Of a stretch of DNA of 64,000 nucleotides, positions 12,094-23,667 are shown one piece after another. The stretch is taken from assembly GCA_949152475.1 (NCBI GenBank), contig OX424555.1, forward strand, positions 97,559,515-97,623,514. The letters run 5' to 3'. Positions within the stretch are counted from its first letter, which is position 1. Every line of letters starts with the position of its first letter. The DNA is from Terebella lapidaria (Eukaryota; Annelida; Polychaeta; Terebellida; Terebellidae). The translations under genes and the position numbers were made by a program. The notes under the pieces are model-generated. The model saw only the letters and a list, made by a program, of their open reading frames with translations, was not told the origin of the DNA and ran no database searches.

Positions 12094-13600
12094 TGAAGAA
12101 AACTCCTCGATTGTGCTCAGTTTCTTTATTTGGATAATGATGAAAGACATAGAAAGGCTATAAACGCATATAACGAACTCATAAAACAACCGTCCTCCTC
12201 CGTGATCACGTTCTTGTGAAGGAGCGATCACGTTCGTGCAGAGGATCGGCCACGTGCTTGCGGAAGACCAGGCATGCACGTGCGCAGAACAGCTTTCGGT
12301 GGAGAGCCCAATAGAAGGAGGCAGCCACAGCTCTCTGGGAGTCAGTCGGGGCAAGGTACCAGAGGAGACACATCACCCTGAGACGGTTCTGTCTTCCTTG
12401 GACAGGCGAGGGAGAGGACTTAGACTTTCCGTACCTCCGCATATCTTGACCTCCACATTGCGGAGCCCAGACTCCATGTACGGGAAATGTAACGGGGAAG
12501 GGTGCGGGTCCCAATGATGACAATCTTGGAATCCGGTCCAACGGCCCTTCACTATATGAGCCCCGGCCCTCTTGACTTACAGATGACGGCAAGGCGGCGA
12601 TCTCTTCTTGCACAGTAGTGCAAGCGTGAGGGAAGTCTCTGGTGAACCTCCACAACTCGCGGACCTGTGAGGAACGTCCCCTGATGTGCGGAGACACTCT
12701 GTCTGCGCAATAGACGAACCTCCGCATCCGCGGACTTGTGAAGGAAGTCTCTGACGATACTCCGCACCCGCGGAGTGGCGAGGGAAGTCCCCTGACGTGC
12801 GGAGACACCCAGTCTCCGCAGGTGACGGACCTCCGCACCCGCAGAAGAGGGAGGTGAAGCAGACGTGCGGAGGACCCTCCGCAAGGATGAGGGAACTCTG
12901 CGGAGCCACAGAACCTCCGCAGTGTGAAAGACCTCCGCAGAGAGAGGCCCTCTGCAGATACAGAGGACCTCCGCAGAAGTGAGGATCTCCGCACAGGCGA
13001 CACTTCCGCGGAAGACGGCGAGACAGACTCCACAAATACACACCTCCATGGACGGAAGAGTTGCGAAGCCAGGGAACCCTCGCCTCCGCAAGGACTTCGC
13101 GTAGGAAGAGACTGACGCTAGTTCTGATGCCTAACGTTAAAAGCAGGGTCTTATTCTAAACCCGGACCCGGTGTAACCTTTCAGTATTGTAAAGCCCGGT
13201 GACTTAGTCTTAAACTGTGTAATTTGTGAAACATTGCATTCATTTTGTGAGTGAGTAACTCGTCGTATTTGGTAATAAAACCCGTGTCTTTGAAATAATA
13301 TGTCTTCAGCATATTTCTCTAACCAGAGAAATACTATGAAATTGCGGACGTCTCACCAATAATTGTCTATAGCGTTCGGACACAGAGACGAGAGGTACTG
13401 CACAAGAACCATACGGAAAATAAACACAACGAGAGAAAATAAACAACAAACAAAACACCACACGGCACCAAATAGTAATCGTGAAAATCGCTACACGCAC
13501 AATCATGATGGGAAATTGGAAATTAATCATAGGCACTACAAACATAATAAATATCTAGCCAGGGTATCAACAAAGTCTCTTGACAACGTTAATCTCTTCA
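12094..13600 (-). repeat. Right (5') LTR split by a 1.3-kb insertion
   Basis: The outer parts, 12094–12168 and 13495–13600, align with the 194-bp left LTR. Between them lies about 1.3 kb absent from the left copy. The word ACGCA occurs at both edges of the extra DNA, as a 5-bp target-site duplication would. Confidence 0.7.
12169..13494. mobile_element. Insertion of unknown type inside the right LTR
   Basis: This segment separates the two halves of the right LTR and is flanked by ACGCA. About 12600–13050 is a GC-rich imperfect tandem repeat (unit near 90 bp) rich in CTCCGC and GCGGAG words. About 13130–13320 is a different, AT-richer block with AATAAA at 13272–13277, resembling the 3' end of a retroelement read on the plus strand. 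No coding domain was recognised. The open frames across the repeat are compositional. Confidence 0.5.
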
Positions 13601-16600
13601 CCTAGACATCATGCTGGCATGACGTGAACTGACTATTATTAGGGTTTAGATAGCTAATTATAATGTTTGACTGTTATAACGTCATGAATATCAATACGCT
13701 GTACGCTGTTGTGAACAGTGCATGATTCCACTGGGATCAGCATTGCCAGTGATCCGTGTATAGGGTGTGTACAATGGTGTGATGTATGGTAGATATGTGT
13801 CTGCTACAGCCAAGGTTACGTGATGCCACCTGTGACTACTCAAGGGAGGGGTCTGCTGAAATATCTCAGGTGATGTTGAGTAACCTTTCAGCCGGAAAAT
13901 CAGACTGTCGAATCCAGCAGGCACCTGCCAATTATTGACCAAATTGTTGATATATGGCTGTGAATACTTTTGAACATATGCAGATCCTGCATGTATCTGC
14001 TTAGGACATACAGTTTCAAAAGTTCGTGTATGTGTTATATACAGTCGGCGTTGCTGTGATTCTATCAATATCAGCATACGACTTCAAGAAGATATACTGT
14101 AGGTACCGGAAACTACGTACTATACTGACTGGAAAATGTTTCAGGCAACTGGATGGTTCCATCTTTATACTGAGAGTTGTGACTGTTTATGTATAATATT
14201 GTTTCACAACAGATATGAGTTGACCAAGAATAATAGGAGATTCAATCTTTCCAGACCTGATCTCATGCAAAGCTCAGTTTGTTTGTATTACAAATACAGA
14301 TACAGGGATCTGGGAAGTGATTCGTGCTTCCTGGTCGTCCAGATCAGTTCCTCACATAATCACACAAACAAACTGTTTTCTTGTGTTTATGTGTAATCGC
14401 GTTTTACCTGTACCTAAAACCACCTACCTTACTGTTTGCGGATATTGATAGCTAAGGTCATTCAGGGGCTGGGATATTTATTGTTTCGAGAGTCTTGGGA
14501 TGTGAACAGTTTCCTCCGCATGTTTGCTAAATGATGATGTAAATATTTTTACCTTCTTGTCGGTACAATGCATATATCACATTCGCTTATGCTCTGGAAA
14601 CGTTTGATATTTTATCCGAGAAAAAGTGAGGTTTTTTTTTTACTGGGCAGACGTTTGCAGTCAAGAGTACAGCCAAATATCGTGTTCCAAAGATATCAAA
14701 CAAACACATATATATCCAGAGTTGTGCAGCTACTGAAACTCTAAGTTATAGAGGGAGCTTCATCCGTCAGCAATAAATATATTTTCATCACCAGATGGAA
14801 ATCTCAGAAGGCGATGAACTATGAAATAATTTGTTTCATGGCATCGTTAAGAGGAACCATACAGTATAATATCTAGGGATGTTTCATACAACCTGACACG
14901 CAATGCATAATATAAATAACCCCCAGAAATACTCACTATGATTTGTATAAATGATAAAGACCACACAAACAGCAAAATAGGTATAGCTCATTAAGACATT
15001 TGTTTAGTCGTTATAATTATTATGTTTACTCAGTTTATATAAATTATCGAATACGTACCACTGGGAGTATAGGAACCCATAAAGACGCACAAGTGGTCCA
15101 TACGGGTAAAAACATAGTTATTTCACCCAAGAGAGGGTCCACTTTTCAATTTCCTGTTTTAGGTAATTAAGTTTCTCTATAGGAAGCAGGTAATCTGTCG
15201 GTTTTCATGTGTGCGAATATTTTTTTTTTATCAGTGCTTTTTTCCATGCCTGATGGAAGTCTGTTAATCGATTAGAGTGCCTACAATACACTTATGATTG
15301 AAATCAAGAGAGTTCATGACGATGGTCGCACCTGGATGCCTTGCCAATCTTACAAATTTCATTTTGTTAAATATGTTCATGTATAGTATGAAACATCGTA
15401 CTTTATAATGATAATAATTATACTTCACATTTGCACTGAATTTGACACTCTGCCCTTCCTATACAGACCGTTCCGGGGGGGGGGGGGGAGCTGTACGGTA
15501 TGGATATTTCGGGGAGTCATAACCAGCAGACGTCAGGCTTGAGCCACCAAGTGCATTGGTAACATCTGGATTCACCGGCCTCCCACCAAAAACTCCTCCC
15601 AGACAGTTAAAAGTCCGCGTGAGGGAAACTGCAAACGGGATCTCCACAAAACTCCTTCTCTTAGCGAGTTTTTCCCCTGGAGTTTCCCCTCCCCCGGCCA
15701 TCACTCACCGCCGGATACAATCGTGTGTGAGGCAAACACGCCATGTTCTCTGGAGTTTCATCTTGTTCTATACATAGATACGGTCTACACGTGGTAGGAA
15801 TACATATATTTTTCAAAGCTAGATTGCGCGGTGCGTTTTGTAGGCGAGACTGGGAGTGATCAAGGCTGCTCGTTTATTAGCAAGAGAGCGAACGAACGAG
15901 CGGCGGAACTCTACATTTAGCGGAGGGAACGGGCGAGGGAATGATCGGATAACCATGGAACACAAAACAAGCTGATGGGGCAGACCAGTCAAAAGCTCGG
16001 GGCCAGGACAAGGTGAGGCGAGTCTACAATAATATATGTCCAGTGTTGATAATGTGTTGAGTCGTGTTACATGGGCTGGTCAGTGAGGAGTCGCTCATTG
16101 CTAGGATACCAGCTCTAGACTTCCCCGGCGCCTGTCCTAACGACTCGGGGGCACTGGCTCTTCCTGGGGGGCATTGATTCCTCGGGCCTCGCGATGCCCG
16201 GTCACAGTTTTGTTCTGACCGCCAAGAGAGCTCTATAAATATTGCGGAGATCACCTTGTTATTGTATACCCTGCAATTTTTTTTTAATTTGCAGTGATGA
16301 GCTGTGATGAGGACCCCGACTTGTATGTAGCCCGGGGAATATAATATCTGGAGGTAAGTGTGAACGAATACGTATTCGGTGAACATTTCACTAAATTCCA
16401 TTAAAAACACACACTTTAAATTTAAGGTTCACCAATCACCGATGGTAGCAGAATGGAATTTTCTTCAATAATGTACTGCAGGGACACACACATTTTAATA
16501 CGGCAGCAGCTAGAAATGATGTCTATCCCGCAAGCGTGCGGAGTTTGTATTACCTGTCCAAACAATCATGTTTTTCTCTCCTAATTGCTTCGAGTAATGA

Positions 16601-16822
16601 AAATATTTGCTTCTCAACCAGCGCATTTTTGTCGGTTGAAGGAAACTCGTATTGAACATGTATACAGAGCAACCCTTTCAGATTTGTAGAAACATTGCAG
16701 AATAAAATAATCGTATAATTGAAGAGTTCCATTATGTTGTTCAAGATCATAGTGCCACCAATGATTGAATTTCTCTCTGATGTTCCAGATTCCCCTAGCT
16801 GTTGTATGCTGACTGCCGCACA
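13601..16822. other. Intergenic and upstream DNA of the kelch gene
   Basis: No coding domain is recognised. A run of about 14 G lies at 15475–15488. The stretch from about 15840 to 16220 is richer in CpG than its surroundings and could hold the promoter and a 5' untranslated exon of the kelch gene. An acceptor-like GATGTTCCAG ends near 16786, shortly before the kelch start codon. Confidence 0.45.
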
Positions 16823-18547
16823 ATGTCTGCCCAGAGAAAACTCACCCCAGTTTCGGACCCTGCACGCGGAGACCGGGTCCTGAAGGGATTTGACCTGATG
16901 CGGAAGACGGACTCCTATCGGGACTTCACCCTGGTAGCCCAGGATCACTCGTTCCCCGTCCACAAGCAGCTGATGGCTGTCTCAAGCGAGTATTTTCAGG
17001 GCTGCTTCCGGAGCGGGATGCTGGAGACCCAGACGGCCAGTATGGATTTACAAAGCGTCAGCGCCGCGGGACTGAAGCAGGTGTTGGACTTCCTCTACAC
17101 GGGTGGTATGGCTCTCTGCAGAAGAAACATCCACGAGGTCCTGGAGACGGCTGTCTTCCTACACGTAGACGACGCCGTTAAACTCTGCTCTGACTATATC
17201 TTCTCACAGCTCAAGATGAAGACGGTCCGGGAATACCGTAAAATCGCCGAGAGTTACCAACTGGAGGAACTCTGTGCTGCCATCGATAAGTTCGTGCTGC
17301 AAAACTTTCACAAGTTCATCAAGGCGGACGACTTTCTACAGCTCTCCCCTCTCAGACTGGTCGAGTATCTCAAGGACGACCGACTACGCTGTTCCGAGTT
17401 CAAACTCTACAAAGCTCTAGAGAAATGGATCTTTCATGATGTTTCGAAAAGAGAGATATGCACTGAAATGGTTTTGAGTTTTATTAGATTTGCTTCCATG
17501 ACCAACGAGGAACTGAACCGTCTTCGGAAACACTCCTTGTTTTATGAAAACCATGTTTTTCACGAGCTAATTGACGAAGGAATGTCGTTTCGATGTGCCA
17601 CGCTACAGAAACAGTTGGTATCACACCACAACGAGAGGATGAGAGTCCGCAGCACTCCGCACATTGTGACATTCGCCAACTCACCCTCAGGGATACCCAG
17701 CTGTATTCTGCTCAACAACAAATGGTACGAGCTCCAAATTGGAGCTGAACAACCCAAGTCCATCCAGAGTGCTTCCCTCTGTGTATTCAATGATTTCTTG
17801 TTTGTCTGCGGAGGTGATTCTGGCGAGGGAGACCAGCCATCCAAGCTCTGTTACTGCTTCAAGCCTCACTCTTGCTCCTGGACTCGCATCTCCAACATGC
17901 GAGTCGGCAGGAAGAATTTTGCACTGGTTGCTCACTCGGGTTTCTTGTATGCCATTGGAGGTATCGGCGAGAGGAATGAAGTAATTGACTCTGTAGAGAA
18001 GTACGACACCTCGAGAGACATGTGGAGCTACGCATGCGCAATGGGTCGTGGTCTCTCCGATATTGCCTGTTGTACTTTAGGTGACTCCATCTTCATAGCA
18101 GGCGGGATGGACGAAAACTGCTTCAATGTGGTGACTTTCAAGACGTTCTTACCAAGAATCTCAATGTGGCAGAGACGTGCAGATATCCTCAGCATCAAGT
18201 TCAAGCCAAAACTCTTCACCTCTGGCGACAAGCTTTTCCTCGTCGATCTATACAAGACGGATGGCGTAGCCTGTTCCATAGAGTGCTACAGTCCGGTCAA
18301 CAACCAGTGGACGGTCCTTGACGGCACGAGGATGACTTTCTCCAGGTGCTTCACGGCCGTATCCTCGCACGACTGGCTCTACTTTGTGGGGCGGAATGAG
18401 GTGGAGGACGGGCACAGCAAGCGCTACAACATGGTCACGGGCAAGCTGGAGGACATCGCGGACTTCCCGTGGCCCGTGGACGCCCCACTCTGCACAACCA
18501 TCAAAATACCTTTCAGTATTATCAAGAACAAAATCGTTAAGAGATGA
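16823..18547 (+). CDS. Kelch-like protein (BTB–BACK–kelch), 574 aa
   Basis: Family members usually serve as substrate adaptors for Cullin-3 ubiquitin ligases, in cytoplasm or on the cytoskeleton; that role is inferred from the domain order. BTB domain about residues 30–131 (DFTLVAQDHSFPVHKQLMAV, with the conserved D and H of the dimer and Cullin-3 surface); BACK domain about 137–235; kelch propeller from about 280 to the C-terminus, with the usual double glycine in FVCGGD (about 330), YAIGGIG (about 380) and FIAGGMD (about 428). Length is typical of the family. The start is the first ATG after an in-frame TAG at 16796–16798. The coding region is a single exon; an acceptor-like site just upstream suggests a separate leader exon. 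It is not assigned to a numbered KLHL orthologue. Confidence 0.92.
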   Translation: MSAQRKLTPVSDPARGDRVLKGFDLMRKTDSYRDFTLVAQDHSFPVHKQLMAVSSEYFQGCFRSGMLETQTASMDLQSVSAAGLKQVLDFLYTGGMALCRRNIHEVLETAVFLHVDDAVKLCSDYIFSQLKMKTVREYRKIAESYQLEELCAAIDKFVLQNFHKFIKADDFLQLSPLRLVEYLKDDRLRCSEFKLYKALEKWIFHDVSKREICTEMVLSFIRFASMTNEELNRLRKHSLFYENHVFHELIDEGMSFRCATLQKQLVSHHNERMRVRSTPHIVTFANSPSGIPSCILLNNKWYELQIGAEQPKSIQSASLCVFNDFLFVCGGDSGEGDQPSKLCYCFKPHSCSWTRISNMRVGRKNFALVAHSGFLYAIGGIGERNEVIDSVEKYDTSRDMWSYACAMGRGLSDIACCTLGDSIFIAGGMDENCFNVVTFKTFLPRISMWQRRADILSIKFKPKLFTSGDKLFLVDLYKTDGVACSIECYSPVNNQWTVLDGTRMTFSRCFTAVSSHDWLYFVGRNEVEDGHSKRYNMVTGKLEDIADFPWPVDAPLCTTIKIPFSIIKNKIVKR

Positions 18548-18702
18548 AGAGGTCAATTGTGAGAACATCACGGCATTTCCATACATGAAAGCATTATGAC
18601 AATGATCTTAGACATTAGTACTGAAATGGTGCTCTTCCACAAATTTAAATAAGTTATGAATTTTCGGATGTATTTCGAAAGACTCATTGAGATTGTGAGT
18701 CT

Positions 18703-18708
18703 AATAAA
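18703..18708 (+). promoter_or_regulatory. Polyadenylation signal of the kelch gene
   Basis: A canonical AATAAA about 155 nt past the stop codon of the kelch frame, giving a short 3' untranslated region. Confidence 0.6.
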
Positions 18709-19077
18709 ATATTTCCTGAACTAATTTTATTTTATGTTTGCTTCAAACTGTTTTAATTCAAAATGTACTAATAAAGACATTTCGGGAGAAATGCCTTTAT
18801 GGTTCTAACATAATTTTTCAACTTCTTTTTCTGTCTCTTTCTTTCTTTTATTCGGCTTTTTTGGTTCCCAGACAACTTCGGTTTGCCCTGACGTATGTTT
18901 GCCAAATTTTTACCACTATTCAAAAATAATATGTATTGAAAATTCACGTCACCCTAGCGGCCAATCTTTTTGAAAATCGTATTTTTGTATGACGCATATT
19001 TCAATATAAAAGAATATAAAATATATAAAAGAATGCATATATTGGGATAAGATTTTTACTATTAGGATTATTTCTCG
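18709..19077. other. AT-rich spacer, nothing recognised
   Basis: Sequence between the kelch gene and the TACGG-terminus element. No credible gene is seen. Confidence 0.5.
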
Positions 19078-19083
19078 AAATAT

Positions 19084-19684
19084 TACGGAGCCGCTGAAAG
19101 GACATGGAAGAAATATTTTTTGACATACGGTTATTGCGTTCCCTTGCAATAATATTGCGTTCCCTCGCAATATTATCGCGTTCCCTCGCAATCAGGATCG
19201 CGTTCCCTCGCGATCTTATTGCATTCCCTCGCAATCCGGATCGCGTTCCCTCGCAATCCAGATCGCATTCCCTCGCGATATTATCGCGTTCCCTCGCGAT
19301 AATATCGCGTTCCCTCGCATTCCGGATCGCGTTCCCTCGCGATCTTGTAGAATAACCTTCTCAGAAGTCATTGGCGTCAGCACAATGCGAGGGAACGCGA
19401 TCCAGAATGTGAGGGAACGCAATGAGATCGCGAGGGAACGCGATAATATCGCGAGGGAACGCGATAATATCGCGAGGGAACGCGATCTGGATTGCGAGGG
19501 AACGCGATCCGGATTGCGAGGGAATGCAATAAGATCGCGAGGGAACGCGATCCGGAAGACGAGGGAATGCGATAATATTGCGAGGAAACGCAATATTATT
19601 GCGAGGGAATGCGATAATATTGCGAGGGAACGCAATAAAAATGTGCTAAAAATATTTCTTCCATGTCCTCTCAGAGGCTCCGTA
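19084..19684. mobile_element. TACGG-terminus fold-back element 1
   Basis: It begins TACGGAGCC and ends GGCTCCGTA. The outer ~45 bp on each side form terminal inverted repeats sharing AGGACATGGAAGAAATA. The perfect 6-bp duplication AAATAT flanks it at 19078–19083 and 19685–19690. The interior is made of short repeats: GCGTTCCCTCGC units on the left half and GCGAGGGAACGC on the right, pivoting around 19350–19390, so almost the whole 601 bp could fold into one hairpin. There is no coding capacity. It shares terminus and duplication length with the element at 29207–30301. Confidence 0.8.
19120..19640. repeat. Inverted array of GCGAGGGAACGC units
   Basis: Roughly 12 units on each side, spaced about 15–20 bp, with variable joining words such as GATAATATC or GATCCGGAT that are themselves nearly palindromic. 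The open frames across this stretch (RSLAILSRSLAI-type repeats) are products of the repeat and not proteins. Confidence 0.85.
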
Positions 19685-19962
19685 AAATATCACTCTAAGA
19701 ACAAAGGACCTATCTAAATTTGTATTTGTGGATACAAAAGAGGAGGGTAGATGTGCAATTGTGCATGCAGTTCAATACCTTAGGACGTTGTAATACGCGC
19801 CAGAGTTCGGTGGATCAGCAAACCGTAGGCCTACTAAGTATATTGAAATAGCGTCATAAACATTGTGATCGTAAGACGCGAAATATATAATAAAATGTAT
19901 CATACCAATAAGGACAAAAACAACAAACCGAACAATACCGAAACAAAGGTCATAGGTGTGAT

Positions 19963-20192
19963 CAGAGCCGTCTAGTAAGAGAGTTACGACAATGACGTGA
20001 TAGGCGCCATTTTTTGTCCAATCACGTTTGACGTAAAACAACAATACCCCTAACAAAGCTCCATTGATATCATGAATACCTCGGGCTGTAAGGTCGTTTC
20101 AGCCGATGCAAAGCTTCTTTTGGACAAAAAATGGCGAATCACGCTAAAATCTCGAACGGTCATTGTCACAACTCTCTTACTAGACGGCTCTG
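19963..20192. mobile_element. hAT-type MITE, 230 bp
   Basis: Termini CAGAGCCGTC and GACGGCTCTG are perfect inverted copies, and the similarity extends about 65 bp inward (TAGTAAGAGAGTT, CGCCATTTTTTGTCC). The exact 8-bp duplication GGTGTGAT flanks it at 19955–19962 and 20193–20200. CAG termini with an 8-bp duplication are typical of hAT elements. Non-coding. Confidence 0.85.
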
Positions 20193-20200
20193 GGTGTGAT

Positions 20201-22800
20201 ATATCTCTGGTGGCGCAGACGATTTACTTCCAGTTCCTAATTGAAAGGAGTACTTTCATTTATGAATGGTACTTCTCGAGATATGCGAGCCTCGAATTGG
20301 ACTATGGTGAATATCCTGTATTAAATTACCTCATCAAGATTGATAGTTTCAGATTTAATTTGCTTCGGAACAAAATAATCGGAGAGGGAAGAAAATTTTC
20401 AATTTTCAAACAAATAATTTGAATAAAATTAATTACTAGTAATACCATCACAACACATCTTAAAACTGAGTGGGTTTTTGATGGATTAATTTGACACTAC
20501 CTCTTTATTATGGTGAATGTGCCTCGTCTGAAATCAAAGTGAAAATCCACTCATCAGTAATAAAATAGGCCTATATATACCTCGACTGAAAACCTCTCGA
20601 ACAGTTGGGAAGAATCCCATTGGTGGCAAATATCCAAAAATGACATATAAGCCACCAAATGGGTGTGTAAAGTTTGACGCCCGCTATCCAAGGTCCTTGC
20701 GGATAAGCTATAACCAGGTAAACAGTCCGTCGATCAAGTCCGGCCGTCATACATCACTCAGACATTGCGTCTTATAATAATATAATAATAAGCCCGACGG
20801 TCTGTCAGAGCCTGTGTCGCACCACCCCAAGGCGAGAGACTACCGTTCCAGGGGGCGTGCGCTCCTAGATCTAAGCATTCCCCTCCTGGGCCCCCAATTG
20901 ACCTTACGAAGCTGTCAATCATTTTTTACGTCAATGACGCTTTAGCCAATCAGAGAACGTCATTTTCAGCAGCCACGTGTGTAGCTTGTCACTCTGGATT
21001 TTGGTCCGTCATAAATCATGTATGATGACATACATGTACCAGTGAGCACACTCGTTCAGACCACACTCCTCCCATATTCTTAAAGCTTTGCTAATAGCTG
21101 TGTGATGATAGTGAATCCATGCACAACGGATTGCGTGCAAATCAGACATGCTGTATCCGAACTGTGTGAATTACACATGTACCGACGGTACAGCAAGTCT
21201 CATGTGTGGCAGACCAAACTCCGGGTTGAAAGTCGATGATGTCGATACACCAGACGGGAACAACACAGTGGAAAAACTTGCACTACACACCCTACATTCT
21301 TAGTAAATCTACTAATGTATAGAGTACACACGTGTACATGTTCGTATACGTATCGGTATCACCAGAACCCCCATTAGGGCCTACACTACACCCGCGCCCT
21401 GTATCACAGTGAAACTTGAGCGATCTACACTGTCCTTTTCAATCTTCGATAGATATTGTAATACTACTTGACACACAACATGCTCACATGATGTACCATA
21501 ATAATAACTTTCGTGCAATGTAAATCTTAGAGGTTACAGGTATTTTGTGTTCATCAGAAATAGATAGGCAAACGCCTGTTACATGAAGCTTTTGGACTCG
21601 GTTTGAACTTTCCGATCGAGTCATTTTGAATGATAAAATATGCTTATAATAAACTGCTTGTCAATTCGTATGGAACTCAGTAATGAATTTACGTAAACAA
21701 TATATACCGGGTTGATAAACAATTAACCAGAATAGATGAATTTTTATTTTATTTTTTGTGTGCAAAATGTGCAAAAACATTACTTTCACATCCGTAATAA
21801 ACCCAGCAGTCCACCAGCAGCGACAGCGGGAAGGATGAGAGTAACACTAACAATAACAAAACAGACATTTGAATACTAGTCAATCATAACAACATTTTGT
21901 ATTTGAAATACATGTGCAGTAAATTTCAAATATTACAAGTAAACAAGACGGGCGACATTTATTTATAAGCAATAAATGATAATCCCGTGCAGCCAGACTC
22001 CTTTGATATCAGTCTCGAAGCGACGGTGAATAACTTGTGTATAACAACATATTATAGCTAGGTCACCGAGAGTATAGTGAAGATACTTAAATACATCATC
22101 CCGAAAATGTTACCCGGTATGTTATTTGTGCAAATGTTATCATTTTAAATTATGTGACATTTGCAGTTGCAGCGTTTGGTAAACTTTCACCACGATGCAC
22201 AGAGCAAATACTTGATTTCATATTTATAATTTTTGTGAATTGATCCAGGGCGCATACTGTTTGTCCATCGTGGACAATCATTCAGTCAGATAGATACAAT
22301 GTAACAAAGATCGTCCTGCCCACAATCACGCCCACGGCTGTCAAGTATTGATTAGTGCACAGACATATCTGGACACGTGAACGTCCTGTAGCGGTCAGCA
22401 CGTGCGGAATCTCCGCATTGACCTGTTTCTATCTGTCAATAAATGCCAGTTCAAAGGTCAAGATATAGGACAGCAATGTATTCCGGCAAGCATGAGTGTT
22501 CCCTGCTGGATAGATCTGTCACGGTCTCCACATGGGATTATGTACTTGTGGTATGTGTTGCAACCCACTGCTCCCCTTCCGTGCACTGATAGTCGGACGA
22601 ATACTCTTGGTTTATATAAATATAGCCTACTGCTGCGGAGAAAAAGTGATGATATTGCATCTGACACGAGATTGGTATTTACGACAAGGAGAAAAAATAA
22701 TAGAAAAATCAGTAGATCTAGGAATATGAGCAATATTCGTGTATTCGGCTGTTGACATTCCTAGATTTGGCGGGATATTTCCACGTGTTTTTGACGGAGT
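20201..22800. other. Intergenic DNA with one old repeat piece
   Basis: No recognisable gene. 20596–20670 is a repeat piece listed separately. Around 20920–20960 are an AGCCAAT word and ACGTCA words that can occur in promoters, but no adjacent coding exon is identified. Confidence 0.4.
20596..20670 (+). repeat. Old dispersed repeat, copy 1
   Basis: Contains AACAGTTGGGAAGAATCCC then two GGTGGC/GCCACC words flanking a TATATCC-like core. The same arrangement occurs inverted at 23541–23613. Confidence 0.65.
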
Positions 22801-23070
22801 ATTCTGAAAACGTCAAAAGTGGGCGTGGCCTATTTTTCCGTCGTAAGGTCAATTGGAAATTGCCCCCGGGGCCCTATCGAGCCCGCATAGCCAGAGAAAG
22901 GGGACGTGGAGCACTTGGCCGTGCTCGCCGTCGTCCTCTCGCCTTGACTGCTCTGAGACAACTCCGAGGAAGCAGGACGGGCTGGCAGTATTTAAAGCTG
23001 CCAGCGCACGAGGGACAAGGACGTGACGACAGACAATTGTTGCAGTATAGTGGAGTTAGGAGCTCCTGAG
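22800..23070. other. GC-rich island of unknown nature
   Basis: A local rise in GC and CpG within AT-rich DNA. It contains a TATTTAAA word near 22989 and an arginine-rich open frame on the plus strand. It could be a promoter or 5' exon of a gene not otherwise seen, or simple composition. No domain was found. Confidence 0.3.
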
Positions 23071-23540
23071 CTTCGAATTCGAAGTGGCCAAAACAAGAAT
23101 AGTGTTTACAAAATCGTCACACTTGGTTTCATGTAGCTGGATCCAGATGCTTGGGAACGAAGGGGGTCTGGGATTTTTTGAAATAATGAACATGAAAGGC
23201 ATGATACTGTTTGGAGAGTTTGGTCTCATTTCCATTTTCACAGCCCAGTTTATTTCATTGGTATGAAATGACAGTAATTTCTATGATAAACATGGATGTA
23301 TGGGTTGAGAAAAGCAATGATACATTTTTGACTAACTACATCTAAACAGGTTTACACAGCAAAACATTCCTTCCCTATGAGAAATCCCATGTCCTAATAA
23401 TAAATTGGAAATGAATCAATTGCTAAATATCCATTAAATGAATGAAGACCCAGACGCCCTGAGTCCCCCAATGAGTTTGACCACAAAGAACTGAACACCA
23501 ATCTCCCAGGTATATCCCATTTGGGTATATAGGAAGTATA

Positions 23541-23613
23541 CCCATTCGGTGGCAAGCCATTTTGGGATATATGCCACCAAAGGGGATTCTTCCCAACTGT
23601 TGAAGCGATTCGA
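23541..23613 (-). repeat. Old dispersed repeat, copy 2 (inverted)
   Basis: The reverse complement matches 20596–20670: AACAGTTGGGAAGAATCCC, then GGTGGC … GCCACC with a short spacer, then a GAATGGGT-like end. The family is unidentified. Confidence 0.65.
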
Positions 23614-23667
23614 GTTACTCAATAATGAAACAAAACCGGTATTTACTATGGGTATTAATACATGTTT

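Larger units (their letters stand above)
7143..13600 (-). mobile_element. Ty3/Gypsy LTR retrotransposon fossil with nested insertion
   Basis: On the minus strand, parts lie in the order LTR (right) – gag-like region (about 11250–11960) – aspartic protease with DTGA (about 10800) – reverse transcriptase (about 9660–10120) – RNase H (about 9050–9580) – integrase with a zinc-binding head and D-D-E core (about 8140–8850) – C-terminal tail (about 7340–7700) – LTR (left). The gag and pol resemble the K02A2.6-like Gypsy families common in invertebrates. A purine tract (CTGGGGGGA) lies directly before the left LTR on the minus strand, where the polypurine tract should be. Both LTRs begin TGAAGAGATTA. 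The element is broken, with at least several interruptions across gag and pol, and the two LTRs differ at many positions, so it is old rather than recent. Confidence 0.88.

Noticed and set aside
12206-13115. Several overlapping open frames, up to 275 codons, over the GC-rich CTCCGC block
   Set aside because: High-GC tandem repeat gives few stops on either strand; no domain and all frames are equally open.
19001-19717. Repeated frames rich in RSLAILSRSLAI or RERDNIARERD
   Set aside because: Translations of the inverted GCGAGGGAACGC array in both directions, not proteins.
22752-23266. Small arginine-rich protein and adjacent frame with a GTG start
   Set aside because: No ATG context, no conserved domain, and only a short frame in a GC-rich patch.
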